Below, piece by piece: positions 25,307-33,897 of a stretch of 64,000 bases of DNA. This DNA is from Georgenia thermotolerans (GTDB taxonomy: Bacteria > Actinomycetota > Actinomycetes > Actinomycetales > Actinomycetaceae), in contig NZ_VUKF01000021.1 in NCBI RefSeq assembly GCF_009193185.1, positions 21,169 to 85,168 on the forward strand, given 5' to 3'. The position numbers and the translations under genes are program-made. The stretch's first letter is position 1; each line of letters starts with the position of its first letter. The notes below the pieces were generated by a model, which saw only the letters and a list, made by a program, of their open reading frames with translations, made no database searches and had not been told where the DNA came from.

Positions 25307-26068
25307 GTGCTGTCTCTTCCCGTCCTCGGCTGGGTGGCGCTCGGCCTCGGCGCGCTGGTCGTCGGCCTGAGCAAGACCGCGATGCCCGGGGCCAACACCG
25401 TCGCCGTCGGACTGTTCGCCGCCGTCCTGCCCGCCCGGGCGTCCACCGGCGTCCTGCTCGTCCTGCTCATGGTGGGCGACCTGTTCGCCGTGTGGTCCTA
25501 CCGCCGTCACGCGGACTGGCAGGTGCTGCGGCGGCTGGCGCCGCCGGTCCTGGCGGGCCTGGCCGCGGGGACGGCGTTCCTCGCCGTCGCCGGCGACGCC
25601 GCGGTGCGCCGGGCGATCGGTGCGATCCTGCTGGCGCTGCTCGTCGTCACGGTGGTGCGGCGTGCCCGGGCCGGGCGCCCCGGGCCGGGGGAGGTCCGCG
25701 CCGGGCGGGTGCGCCGCCGGGTGACGTCCGGGGCGTACGGCACGCTCGGCGGGTTCACCACGATGGTGGCCAACGCCGGCGGACCGGTGATGTCGCTGTA
25801 CTTCCTCGCGACCCGGCTGCCGGTCATGACCTTCCTCGGCACCGCGGCGTGGTTCTTCTTCGTCGTGAACCTCACCAAGGTCCCGTTCATGATCGGCCTC
25901 GGGCTCGTCTCGCCCGGCTCGCTGCTGCTGGACCTGGTCCTGGTGCCCGGCGTCGTCGTGGGCGCGCTCGCGGGCCGACGCCTGGCCCCGCGCATCCCGC
26001 AGGTGCTGTTCGACCGGCTCATCCTCGCGCTGACGGTCGTGGCCGCGGGGTACCTGCTCCTCGGCTGA
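25307..26068 (+). CDS. TauE/SafE family membrane protein (sulfite/anion exporter type)
   Basis: A 253-residue protein with about eight helices. Typical TauE/SafE positions are VVGLSKTAMPGANTVAVGLFAA in the first repeat and GAYGTLGGFTTMVANAGGPVMSLYFL in the second, the two-repeat signature of the family. These proteins move sulfite, sulfonates or other organic anions; the substrate is open. AGGAGGA lies 11 nt before the GTG. It stands alone and is divergent from the CDF gene. Confidence 0.87.
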   Translation: MLSLPVLGWVALGLGALVVGLSKTAMPGANTVAVGLFAAVLPARASTGVLLVLLMVGDLFAVWSYRRHADWQVLRRLAPPVLAGLAAGTAFLAVAGDAAVRRAIGAILLALLVVTVVRRARAGRPGPGEVRAGRVRRRVTSGAYGTLGGFTTMVANAGGPVMSLYFLATRLPVMTFLGTAAWFFFVVNLTKVPFMIGLGLVSPGSLLLDLVLVPGVVVGALAGRRLAPRIPQVLFDRLILALTVVAAGYLLLG

Positions 26069-26109
26069 GCGCCGGTCACGGCCGCGCCGCGTCCGCCCCC
26101 GGGCGTTTG

Positions 26110-26138
26110 TTGCACGTCACACCTGAAAAGTCATACCT
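26110..26138 (+). promoter_or_regulatory. Promoter before the manD remnant and fructuronate reductase genes
   Basis: TTGCAC at 26110-26115 and CATACC(T) at 26132-26138 have a 16-17-bp spacing, close to a vegetative promoter. The AT-rich stretch around them (CACCTGAAAAGTCATACCTTT) contrasts with the surrounding sequence. Transcription would start near 26144 and run through the deleted mannonate dehydratase remnant into uxuB. Confidence 0.5.
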
Positions 26139-26228
26139 TTGGGCTCGATGGTGGACGGACGGCCCCGAGGACGGAGGACGACGCCGCCGGGACCCGAGCC
26201 GACCGAGCCCGAGAGCCGTGGTGATGAC

Positions 26229-26435
26229 ATGACCTCCCGCATCCGCTCCGCGGAGGTCCTCATGGCGCGCCCGAGCCGGAACGCCACGCCCCTCGGCGCC
26301 ATCACCGACGACGGCCACCTCCGGCCCACCGATCACCCCGGCGCCGCCGCCGGCCTCGGGGGCGACGTCGACGAGTCCGCCGCGGCCCCCGCCCCCGCCC
26401 ACCTCCCCGTCGCCCGGACCCGCGACGGGGCCTGA
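26229..26435 (+). pseudogene. Internally deleted D-mannonate dehydratase (RspA/ManD) remnant
   Basis: A 68-residue open frame from ATG 26229. Its first ~28 residues (TSRIRSAEVLMARPSRNATP...ITDDG) match the start of RspA/ManD enolase-superfamily mannonate dehydratases, of the form KIxSAEVxVxxPGRNFVxLKITTDDG. Its last ~37 residues (LRPTDHPG...GGDVDES then AHLPVARTRDG) match the very C-terminus of the same family, of the form HPSDxPGLGVDIDEELAA...AYLPVxRLxDG. The roughly 330 residues between, including all catalytic positions, are missing, yet the reading frame stays open. It lies just before a fructuronate reductase-like gene, the usual neighbour of manD. The family comparison is from memory, not alignment. 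Confidence 0.75.
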
Positions 26436-26451
26436 CCGATTGGTGAACCAC

Positions 26452-27939
26452 ATGAGACTGACCCACGCGACCCTGCCCGCCGGCCGCCTCATCGGGGCGG
26501 CCGCCCCCGACCGCACCGGGATCGTCCACCTGGGCCTGGGCAACTTCCACCGCGCGCACGCCGCGGTCTACACCGCCCGGGCGCTCGCGGCCGAGCCCGG
26601 CGACTGGGGCATCGTCGGCGTGGCCAACCGCTCGCGCCGCGTCGTCGACGCCCTGCGCGCGCAGGAGAACCTCTACAGCGTGCTCGAGCTCAGCCCGGCG
26701 GGGGAGCGCGCGGACGTGGTCGACGTGCACCGGCGCACCCTCGTGGCGGCCGACGACGCCGCGGAGGTGGTCGCCACGCTCGCCGACCCGGCGCACAAGG
26801 TCGTCACGCTCACCGTCTCGGAGAACGCCTACCACCGCTCCGCGCGCACCGGCGACCTCGACCTGGACGCCGCGGAGATCCGCGCCGACCTGGCCGACCC
26901 CACCGATCCCCGGACCACCATCGGCCTGCTCGCCCGCGGGCTCGAGCGGCGGGCGGCCACCGGGGGCGCCCCGCTGACCATCCTGTCCTGCGACAACCTC
27001 CAGTCGGCCGGGACCACCACGCGCCGCATGGTCGAGCAGTTCCTCGCCGCCGCGGGCGCGTCGCAGGAGGTGCTCGACTGGGTGGCCGCATCGGTGACCT
27101 TCCCCAACGCCATGGTCGACCGCATCGTGCCCGGCAGCACCGAGGAGACGCGCGACGGCGTGCGTCGCCTCCTCGGCGTCGACGACGCCGCCCCGGTGGC
27201 CGCCGAGGCCTTCACCATGTGGGTGATCGAGGACCACTTCGCCGCCGGCCGGCCCCGCTGGGAGGCCGCCGGGGCGATCTTCAGCGACGAGGTCGAGGCC
27301 TACGAGCTCGTCAAGCTCCGGCTGCTCAACGGCTCGCACTCCCTCATCGCCTACCTCGGCGCCCTCGACGGGCGCGAGACCATCCCGGCCTCGCGCGACC
27401 AGGGCTTCGTCGAGGAGGCGGTGCGCGCCGCCATCGCCGACGAGTACCTGCCCAGCATCGCCCTGCCCACCGGCTTCGACGCCGACGACTACGTCGCGAG
27501 CCTGTTCACCCGCTGGTCCAACCACTCCCTGGGTGACCGCACCTCCCGGGTGGGGTCGGACGGCTCGGCCAAGCTGCTCCAGCGCGTGCCCGAGCCCGCC
27601 CTGCGCCTGCTGCGCCAGGGCGAGACGCCGCAGCAGATGGCCCTGACCGTCGCGGCGTGGATCTGCTGCGTGGTGCCGCCGGCGGGCTTCGCGCCCGGCC
27701 CGATCGCCGACGCCATGCAGGAGCCCGCGCGGGCCCGCCTGGCCCAAGTCACGGCCGGCGCGCCGGACGTGCGCGGGCACGTCGGCGCCGTGCTGCACGG
27801 CGGCTTCTTCCCCGACGAGCTCACCGCCCACCCCGAGTTCGTCTCCCGCGTGGCCGACCTCGTCGAGGTGATCGTCACCCACGGCGTGCGCGCGGCCACC
27901 CGCGAGGCGCTCGCGGCCCGGCCCACGGTGCGGTCCTGA
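26452..27939 (+). CDS. uxuB: Mannitol dehydrogenase family protein, likely fructuronate reductase
   Basis: A 495-residue long-chain polyol dehydrogenase. The N-terminal NAD-binding motif is GIVHLGLGNFHRAHAAVY (about residues 23-40). The catalytic block KLRLLNGSHSLIAYLG contains the Lys/Asn/His set of the family, and SCDNLQ, SVTFPNAMVDRIVP and WVIEDHF are further signatures. The family includes mannitol 2-dehydrogenase and D-fructuronate reductase (UxuB). The adjacent mannonate dehydratase remnant and gluconate/idonate genes favour UxuB. ATG 26452 starts 16 nt after the remnant stop, with only a weak GGTGA site. TTG 26440 is an alternative start. Confidence 0.85.
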   Translation: MRLTHATLPAGRLIGAAAPDRTGIVHLGLGNFHRAHAAVYTARALAAEPGDWGIVGVANRSRRVVDALRAQENLYSVLELSPAGERADVVDVHRRTLVAADDAAEVVATLADPAHKVVTLTVSENAYHRSARTGDLDLDAAEIRADLADPTDPRTTIGLLARGLERRAATGGAPLTILSCDNLQSAGTTTRRMVEQFLAAAGASQEVLDWVAASVTFPNAMVDRIVPGSTEETRDGVRRLLGVDDAAPVAAEAFTMWVIEDHFAAGRPRWEAAGAIFSDEVEAYELVKLRLLNGSHSLIAYLGALDGRETIPASRDQGFVEEAVRAAIADEYLPSIALPTGFDADDYVASLFTRWSNHSLGDRTSRVGSDGSAKLLQRVPEPALRLLRQGETPQQMALTVAAWICCVVPPAGFAPGPIADAMQEPARARLAQVTAGAPDVRGHVGAVLHGGFFPDELTAHPEFVSRVADLVEVIVTHGVRAATREALAARPTVRS

Positions 27940-27961
27940 CGGACCCGCAGCCCCCGAACCA

Positions 27962-27995
27962 CCGGGGCCCCGCCGTCACGACGGCGGGGCCCCGG
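27962..27995. terminator. Strong hairpin between uxuB and the idonate dehydrogenase gene
   Basis: A perfect 16-bp inverted repeat, CCGGGGCCCCGCCGTC with its inverse, separated by only 2 nt, lies 23 nt after the uxuB stop. No T-run follows. It may terminate, attenuate or stabilise the transcript before the next same-strand gene. Confidence 0.65.
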
Positions 27996-28025
27996 CATCC
28001 CCGGAACGACCACGAAGGAATGTTG

Positions 28026-29039
28026 ATGAAGGCACTGACCATCCACGGCAAGACCGACATCCGCGAGGAGGAGGTGCCCACCCCGGAGCCGGGGGAGGGG
28101 CAGGTGCGCCTGCGCATGGCCTACGCCGGGATCTGCGGCTCGGACCTGCACTACTACTTCGAGGGGGCGAACGGGGAGTACGTGGTGCGCGAGCCGCTCG
28201 TGCCCGGCCACGAGGTCTCCGGCACCGTCGACCTCGACCCCTCCGGCGAGCTCGCCCCCGGCACCCCGGTGACCGTGCACCCGGCCACCTTCGGCACGCC
28301 GGAGGACGGGATCGAGGACCGCCGCCACCTCTGGCCCGGCGGGTCCTACCTGGGCAGCGCCTCGACCTGGCCGCACACCCAGGGCGGGATGAGCGAGTAC
28401 CTCCTGGTCGGCAAGGACATGGTGCGGGTGCTGCCCGCCGGCCTCCCGCTGCGCCGCGCCGCCCTCGCCGAGCCCCTGGCGGTGGCGCTGCACGCGATCA
28501 ACGTCGCCGGCGGCGTGGAGGGCAAGCGGGTGCTCGTCTCCGGCTCCGGCCCGATCGGGCTGCTGGCGGCGGCCGCGGCGCTCGCCAAGGGCGCCACCGA
28601 GGTGGTCGCCACCGACGTCCTGGCCGGCCCGCTCGAGCGCGCCCGCGCGCTGGGCGTGCACGGCACCGTCCAGGTCGGCATCGAGGAGATCCCCGCCCTG
28701 GCCTTCGACGTCGTGCTCGAGTGCTCCGGCGTGCCGGCGGCGATCAGCCCCGCCCTGGTCGGCGCCCGCCGCGCCGGCATCGTCGTGCAGGTCGGGATGG
28801 TCCCCAACGAGGCCCGCCCGGTCAACCTCGCCCCGCTCGTCTCCAAGGAGCTGCAGCTGCGCGGGACCTTCCGCTTCAACGACGAGATCGACGAGGCCGT
28901 CGAGCTGCTCGACGCCAACCCCTCCTTCGAGCGGGTCATCACCCACGACCTGCCCGCGGGCCAGGCCGTCGAGGCCTTCGCGGCGGCGCGCGACTCCGCC
29001 GCCTCGGGCAAGGTCGTCGTCTCCCTCTGGCAGGACTGA
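28026..29039 (+). CDS. L-idonate 5-dehydrogenase-like zinc-type alcohol dehydrogenase
   Basis: A 337-residue medium-chain dehydrogenase. Catalytic zinc ligands are Cys37 (AGICGSD), His62 and Glu63 (GHE), and the Rossmann motif is VLVSGSGPIGLLAAAAALAKGA. VREPLVPGHEVSGTV and GGMSEYLLV fit the idonate/sorbitol dehydrogenase branch. The four-Cys structural zinc loop usual in this family is absent: the equivalent stretch after TVHPATFGTPEDG has no cysteine. IdnD oxidises L-idonate to 5-ketogluconate. The gluconate permease, kinase and regulator nearby support that role, but a 5-ketogluconate reductase (idnO) is not in the window. AAGGA lies 6 nt before ATG 28026. Confidence 0.82.
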   Translation: MKALTIHGKTDIREEEVPTPEPGEGQVRLRMAYAGICGSDLHYYFEGANGEYVVREPLVPGHEVSGTVDLDPSGELAPGTPVTVHPATFGTPEDGIEDRRHLWPGGSYLGSASTWPHTQGGMSEYLLVGKDMVRVLPAGLPLRRAALAEPLAVALHAINVAGGVEGKRVLVSGSGPIGLLAAAAALAKGATEVVATDVLAGPLERARALGVHGTVQVGIEEIPALAFDVVLECSGVPAAISPALVGARRAGIVVQVGMVPNEARPVNLAPLVSKELQLRGTFRFNDEIDEAVELLDANPSFERVITHDLPAGQAVEAFAAARDSAASGKVVVSLWQD

Positions 29040-29095
29040 CGGCGGGCGGGCCGTCCTCGGCGGGCGGCCCGCCTCGCCGGTCCGAGAAGCCCGCA

Positions 29096-29144
29096 CAACA
29101 ACACGGAAGCCCCCGGGTGAGACCCGGGGGCTTCCGCGTTGTTG
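29096..29144. terminator. Bidirectional terminator between idonate dehydrogenase and GntP genes
   Basis: A long hairpin with 23-nt arms (29096-29118 and 29122-29144) and a GAG loop. The core is AGCCCCCGGGT paired with ACCCGGGGGCT, extended by CAACAA/TTGTTG with a single mismatched position. The AACAA/TTGTT ends supply an A- or T-rich flank in either direction, fitting the convergent genes on each side. Confidence 0.85.
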
Positions 29145-29177
29145 CCTGACGCGGGCGACGTCCGCCGCCCGCGACGG

Positions 29178-30563
29178 TCAGGCGATGACGAAGACGATGG
29201 CGACGAGGACGAAGCCGACCACCGACTCCAGCGCCTGCTGGACCGTCCAGGTCTTCAGCGTGGTCTTGACGTCCATGCCCATGAGCCGGCCGACCAGCCA
29301 GAACCCGGAGTCGTTGACGTGCCCGGCGAAGACCGACCCGGCCGCGGTGGCCAGGGTGATGGCCACGATCTGCAGGGCGCTGTAGTCCCCGGCGGCGACG
29401 GCCGGCGCCATGAGCCCGGCGGCGGTCACGAGCGCGACCGTGGCCGAGCCCTGCGCGACACGCAGGATCACGGCGACGACGTAGGCCGCGATGATCACGG
29501 GCAGGCCGAGGTTGTCCAGGGAGTCCGCCAGCGCGTCGCCGATGCCGGAGGCGCGCAGGATCCCGCCGAACATGCCACCGGCGCCGGTGATCAGCGTGAC
29601 CGAGCAGATGGGCCCGAGGGCCGAGTCGAGCACCTTCTCCAGCGCCGTGCCGTTCTCGCCGCGGCGCAGGCCGAGCACCCAGGTGGCCACGAGGACGGAG
29701 ATGAGGAGCGCCACCGGGGACTTGCCGATGGCCGAGAGCACCTGGAACCAGGTGGCGTCGGCCGAGACCGTGCCGGCGGCGCGCAGGAAGTCCAGGCCGG
29801 TGTTCATGAAGATCAGCACCAGCGGCAGGAGCAGCACCGCGATGATCGTGCCGACCTTCGGGGGGTTGCGGGGCAGCTCGCTGTCGTCGGCGACGGAGCC
29901 GAAGAGCGCCGGCACCGGGAAGATGTGCTTGCGGCCCACGCGCTTACCCCAGAGGTAACCGGTGAGGTACCAGACCGGGAAGACGATGATGAGGCCGACG
30001 AGCAGGACCAGGCCGAGATTCGCGCCGTAGAGCTCGGTGGCGCTGACCGGGCCGGGGTGCGGGGGCGTGAAGACGTGCATCACCGAGAAGGCCGCGGCGG
30101 CCGGGATGCCGTAGAGCAGCACGTTGTCGCCGCCCATGCGGCGGGCCACGGCGAAGATGATCGGCAGCATGACGATGAGGCCGGCGTCGAAGAAGATGGG
30201 GAAGCCCATGATCAGCGACGCGAGGCCGAGCGCGAACGGCGCACGCTGCTCGCCGAAGACGTCGACCATCTTGTCGGCGAGCACCTTGGCACCGCCGCTG
30301 TACTCGACCATCTTGCCGAGCATGGCGCCGAGGCCGATGAGCAGGGCCACCGAGCCGAGGGTGCCGCCGAAGCTGCTGACCGCGGTGTCGACGATGAGGT
30401 TCGCGGGGATCCCCGTGGCGAACGCTGTGAGCAGCGAGACGAGGATGAGCGTGAGGAACGCGTGCATCTTGAACCTGATGACCAGGATCAGGAGCAACGC
30501 GATGGCGCCGGCCGCGATCCCCAGGAGCGGTCCCGCTCCCAGGGTCTGGGTCCAGTCTTCCAT
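29178..30563 (-). CDS. gntP: GntP family gluconate:H+ symporter
   Basis: A 461-residue gluconate permease family protein with ~12-14 helices. Typical GntP blocks are the N-terminal FKMHAFLTLILVSLLTAFATGIP, GLGAMLGKMVEYSGGAKVLAD, LIMGFPIFFDAGLIVMLPIIF, HVFTPPHPGPVSA and SGFWLVGRLMGMDVKTTLKTWT near the C-terminus. It imports D-gluconate or related aldonates. It is divergent from a GntR/FCD regulator and close to gluconokinase. ATG 30563 has GGAGACC upstream. Confidence 0.92.
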   Translation of the reverse strand: MEDWTQTLGAGPLLGIAAGAIALLLILVIRFKMHAFLTLILVSLLTAFATGIPANLIVDTAVSSFGGTLGSVALLIGLGAMLGKMVEYSGGAKVLADKMVDVFGEQRAPFALGLASLIMGFPIFFDAGLIVMLPIIFAVARRMGGDNVLLYGIPAAAAFSVMHVFTPPHPGPVSATELYGANLGLVLLVGLIIVFPVWYLTGYLWGKRVGRKHIFPVPALFGSVADDSELPRNPPKVGTIIAVLLLPLVLIFMNTGLDFLRAAGTVSADATWFQVLSAIGKSPVALLISVLVATWVLGLRRGENGTALEKVLDSALGPICSVTLITGAGGMFGGILRASGIGDALADSLDNLGLPVIIAAYVVAVILRVAQGSATVALVTAAGLMAPAVAAGDYSALQIVAITLATAAGSVFAGHVNDSGFWLVGRLMGMDVKTTLKTWTVQQALESVVGFVLVAIVFVIA

Positions 30564-30710
30564 GGAGAGGTCTCCGTTGAGTCTCGGGCGGCCCGGAAGG
30601 AGCCGCGTGAGGGACAGGGTGGGGCAGCGGGCGATCACAGGTCCGGGCGCGGCGCATCGGCCGCTCGACTTTTCCGGACACTCTTGGTCGCGAGATGCTG
30701 GCCCACACAG

Positions 30711-30724
30711 TGACACAAAGGTCA
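30711..30724. promoter_or_regulatory. Candidate operator in the gntP/gntR divergent promoter region
   Basis: In the 263-bp gap between gntP and the GntR-type gene, TGAC (30711) and GTCA (30721) form an inverted repeat around ACAAAG. A second short dyad, CATCA-TG-TGATG, lies at 30746-30757. The stretch is AT-richer than its flanks. Either could be the regulator site; the exact one cannot be settled by reading. Confidence 0.4.
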
Positions 30725-30826
30725 CACTTATGGCAAAGGTGCTGTCATCATGTGATGGCCGCGGGACGTCGACGCCCGGGCACGACGCCGCCGGCGCCGT
30801 CGTTGCGTGGGTCAGGAGGAGAGCAC

Positions 30827-31678
30827 ATGGTGGTCCGCGGGGCGCAGGAGAAGGCCCCGGTCCTGCACACCGACGTGCTCGACCGGCTCGGCAGCGACAT
30901 CGCCCACGGCCACTGCCCGCCCGGCAGCGTCCTCACGCTCGCCCAGCTGGCCGAGCGGTTCGAGGTCTCGCGCACGGTGATCCGCGAGGCGGTCCGGGTG
31001 CTGGAGTCCCTGGGCATGGTGGAGTCCCGGCGGCGCGTCGGCGTGACGGTGCGCCCGGTGCACGACTGGAGCGTGCTCGAGCCCCGCGTCATCCGGTGGC
31101 GCCTGACGGGCCCGCAGCGCGACGCCCAGCTCCACCGGCTCACCGAGCTGCGCCTGGCGCTCGAGCCGACGGCGGCCCGCCTCGCCGCCCTCAAGGCGCC
31201 CGCGCCGGTCGGGGCGCGGCTGCTCGAGCTGGCGGCGACGCTGCGCCGGCTCGGTGAGGCGGGCGAGGGCGCGGGGGAGGACTACCTCGAGGCGGACATC
31301 GAGTTCCACACGCTCCTGATCGCGGCGAGCGACAACGACATGCTCGCCGCACTCCGGGGCGCCGTCACCGAGGTGCTCGCCGGGCGCACCCACCTGCACC
31401 TGACGCCGAAGGACCCGGTGCCGGTGTCGCTGGACCACCACGAGGCGGTGGCCCGGGCGGTTGCCGAGCATGACGAGGACGGCGCCGAGCGGCACGCGCG
31501 CGCCGTCGTCATGGAGGTCTGGAACGAGCTCCGCGACGTGCGGTTCACCCCGCCGCTGGACGGCGCCGGCGCGGCCGAGGCTGGTGCGCTGCCGGGCGGC
31601 CTCGGCGCCTCGGCGGGTGCTGACGCGGGCGAGCTCGGCGCGACCGTCAGCCCTGGCGCAGGCCCAGGCGGTCGATGA
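30827..31678 (+). CDS. GntR family regulator, FadR/FCD subfamily
   Basis: A 283-residue regulator. The N-terminal winged helix is HTDVLDRLGSDIAHGHCPPGSVLTLAQLAERFEVSRTVIREAVRVLESLGMVES. The FCD effector domain carries the metal ligands in EADIEFHTLLIAASDN and the SLDHHEAVARAVAEHD region. It probably controls gntP and gntK in response to gluconate or 6-phosphogluconate (family inference). The last ~35 residues after VRFTPPLDG are a Gly/Ala tail, and their codons overlap the 3' end of the convergent gluconokinase gene by 32 bp. AGGAGGAG precedes the ATG. Confidence 0.9.
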   Translation: MVVRGAQEKAPVLHTDVLDRLGSDIAHGHCPPGSVLTLAQLAERFEVSRTVIREAVRVLESLGMVESRRRVGVTVRPVHDWSVLEPRVIRWRLTGPQRDAQLHRLTELRLALEPTAARLAALKAPAPVGARLLELAATLRRLGEAGEGAGEDYLEADIEFHTLLIAASDNDMLAALRGAVTEVLAGRTHLHLTPKDPVPVSLDHHEAVARAVAEHDEDGAERHARAVVMEVWNELRDVRFTPPLDGAGAAEAGALPGGLGASAGADAGELGATVSPGAGPGGR

Positions 31679-32168
31679 CCTCGTCGGCGATCTCCTCGGG
31701 GGTGCCGGAGATGTCCACGGCGATGCCGTCCTCGTCGGCCCCCAGGGCCTCGAGGGTCTGGAACTGCGACGGCAGCAGCGAGGGCGGCATGAAGTGGCCC
31801 GTGCGGTGCTCCATCCGCGCCGCGATGAGCTCCGCGGAGCCGGTGAGGTGGACGAAGGTCACGTCGCGCTTCGGGCCGGCGAGGATGTCGCGGTAGGCCC
31901 GCTTGAGGGCCGAGCAGGTGACGACGGCGCGTCGGCCGGCGGCCTCCTGCTCGTCGAGCCAGCTGCGGATGGCACGCAGCCACGGCCAGCGGTCCTCGTC
32001 GGTCAGCGGGGTGCCGGCGGCCATCTTCGCGATGTTGGCCGCGCTGTGGAACTCGTCGGCCTCGGCGCTGACCCAGCCCAGCCTGCCGGCGAGGAGCCGC
32101 GCGACGGTGGTCTTCCCGGAGCCGGCCACGCCCATGACCACCAGGTGTCTCGCGCCGTCCGCGCTCAT
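31647..32168 (-). CDS. gntK: Gluconokinase (GntK/IdnK type)
   Basis: A 173-residue P-loop kinase that phosphorylates D-gluconate to 6-phosphogluconate. Walker A is GVAGSGKTT (about residues 13-21). The family blocks EADEFHSAANIAKMAAGTPLTDEDRWPWL, CSALKRAYRDIL and FVHLTGSAELIAARMEHRTGHFMPPSLLPSQF are all present. Length is normal. GGAGGAG precedes the ATG. It is convergent with the GntR/FCD regulator, and their 3' ends overlap. Confidence 0.94.
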   Translation of the reverse strand: MSADGARHLVVMGVAGSGKTTVARLLAGRLGWVSAEADEFHSAANIAKMAAGTPLTDEDRWPWLRAIRSWLDEQEAAGRRAVVTCSALKRAYRDILAGPKRDVTFVHLTGSAELIAARMEHRTGHFMPPSLLPSQFQTLEALGADEDGIAVDISGTPEEIADEVIDRLGLRQG

Positions 32169-32279
32169 CGCTCCTCCTCCGTGTCGCCGCCGGACCGCGT
32201 TCTCACCGCGCCCCGACGGCAGCCAATCGTCGAAGGTCGCTCGTGATGTGCGTCTCGGCGGCCGGCGCGGGGGAGTCCC

Positions 32280-33092
32280 TCAGAGCACCTTGGAGAAGAA
32301 CGCCTGGGTACGCGGGTGGCGCGGGTGGGCCAGGACCTCCCGGGGGTCGCCCTCCTCGACGATGACGCCGCCGTCCATGAAGATCAGACGGCTGCCGACC
32401 TCCCGGGCGAAGCCCATCTCGTGGGTGACGACCATCATCGTCATGCCCTCCGCCGCCAGGTCCCGCATCACCGCGAGGACCTCGCCGACCAGCTCGGGGT
32501 CCAGCGCCGAGGTGGGCTCGTCGAAGAGCATCATGTCGGGGTTCATCGCCAGCGAGCGGGCGATCGCCACGCGCTGCTGCTGGCCGCCGGACAGGTGCGC
32601 GGGGTGCGCCGTCGCCTTGTCCGAGAGCCCCACCCGCTCGAGCATCGCCAGCGCCACCCGCCGGGCCTCGTCCCGGCTGCGGCCGAGCACCCGCTCCTGG
32701 GCGATGGTGAGGTTGCGCAGCACGTCCATGTGCGGGAAGAGGTTGAACTGCTGGAAGACCATGCCGATGCGGGTGCGGATGCGGTCGACGTCGACCTCGG
32801 GGTCGAGGATGTCCACCCCCTCGATGCGGATCTGCCCGCTGGTGGGCTGCTCGAGGAGGTTGACCGAGCGCAACAGCGTCGACTTGCCCGAGCCGGAGGG
32901 GCCGACGACGCACACCACCTCGCCGGCCTCGATGGTGAGGTTGAGCCCCTTGAGGACCTCGTTGGTGCCGAAGCTCTTGCGCAGGTCGCGGATCTCGATG
33001 GCGGGGACGCCGGGCGGCAGGGCCTTGATGCGGCGGGCCCCGGCGGGCGCCGCGGACACGCCGGCCTCCTCCGAGCCGAGGGGTGCGGTCAT
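32280..33092 (-). CDS. Polar amino-acid ABC transporter, ATP-binding protein
   Basis: A 270-residue ATPase with an extra ~28-residue N-terminus. Walker A is [13 protein letters not shown]-loop [11 protein letters not shown], signature [16 protein letters not shown], Walker [15 protein letters not shown] and the switch His in [12 protein letters not shown]. GlnQ/ArtP-like sequence features and its operon with a His/Glu-type permease and periplasmic-type binding protein indicate polar amino-acid uptake. Its ATG overlaps the permease stop by 4 bp. Confidence 0.94.
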   Translation of the reverse strand: MTAPLGSEEAGVSAAPAGARRIKALPPGVPAIEIRDLRKSFGTNEVLKGLNLTIEAGEVVCVVGPSGSGKSTLLRSVNLLEQPTSGQIRIEGVDILDPEVDVDRIRTRIGMVFQQFNLFPHMDVLRNLTIAQERVLGRSRDEARRVALAMLERVGLSDKATAHPAHLSGGQQQRVAIARSLAMNPDMMLFDEPTSALDPELVGEVLAVMRDLAAEGMTMMVVTHEMGFAREVGSRLIFMDGGVIVEEGDPREVLAHPRHPRTQAFFSKVL

Positions 33093-33880
33093 CGCTGCCT
33101 CGCCATCTTCCGCTCGAGCACCGCCACCAGGCGGGTGAGCGGGATCGTCACGATGAGATAGAGCATGGCGGCCATGATCAGCGGCGTGCCGTTGGCGGTG
33201 GTGGTCAGCGCGTCGCGGGAGAACGTGGTCAGCTCCTTGGTGAAGACCGTCGACCCGGCGATGAACAGCAGCGAGGTGTCCTTGAGGAGCAGGACGAACT
33301 CGTTGGTCATCGGCGGGATGATGATCCGGAACCCCTGGGGCAGGATCACCCAGAACATCGTGCGCGCCGGGGACATCCCCAGGGACCGGGCGGCCTCGGA
33401 CTGGCCCTTCGGCACCGCCTGGATGCCCGCCCGGATGACCTCGGCCATGTAGGCCGAGGCGACGAGGATGAGCCCGACGAGCCCGGCGCCCACCTGCCCG
33501 CCCGGCACCTGGATGCCCAGGGCGATGGGCAGCATGTAGGCCATCGCGAAGATCGTCAGCAGCGCCGGGACGCCGCGGAAGAACTCCACGTACGCCGTCG
33601 CGAACCAGCGGTAGGGCGCGACGGAGGACAGCTTCATCAGCGCCATGAGGACGCCGAGGACGACGCCGCCGACGAACGAGATCACCGTGAACAAGATCGT
33701 GTTCTTCAGCGCGATCGTGATGATCTGCGGCAGCTGCTCCCGGGCGATGTCGATCCGGAAGAACTGGTTGGCGACCCGCTCCCAGTCGGCGGCCAGCACG
33801 ACGAGGAGCACGGCGGCGGCGAACACCGCGTAGAGCACCCCGCGGGTGAGGCGGCGCTTGGTGGTTCGGCGCATGCTCAT
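33089..33880 (-). CDS. Polar amino-acid ABC transporter, permease
   Basis: A 263-residue permease of the HisM/GlnP type with about five helices. The conserved [19 protein letters not shown] block and the EAA loop ([22 protein letters not shown]) are visible. Only one permease gene is present, so the pore is probably a homodimer. It lies between the binding-protein gene (17-bp gap) and the ATPase gene (4-bp overlap). Confidence 0.92.
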   Translation of the reverse strand: MSMRRTTKRRLTRGVLYAVFAAAVLLVVLAADWERVANQFFRIDIAREQLPQIITIALKNTILFTVISFVGGVVLGVLMALMKLSSVAPYRWFATAYVEFFRGVPALLTIFAMAYMLPIALGIQVPGGQVGAGLVGLILVASAYMAEVIRAGIQAVPKGQSEAARSLGMSPARTMFWVILPQGFRIIIPPMTNEFVLLLKDTSLLFIAGSTVFTKELTTFSRDALTTTANGTPLIMAAMLYLIVTIPLTRLVAVLERKMARQR

Positions 33881-33897
33881 GACGGACCCCCGGTGGG

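Noticed and set aside
26139..26228. Longer N-terminus for the mannonate dehydratase remnant (from 26139 or 26148)
   Set aside because: Those extra residues are Pro/Arg-rich with no family match; the similarity begins just after ATG 26229.
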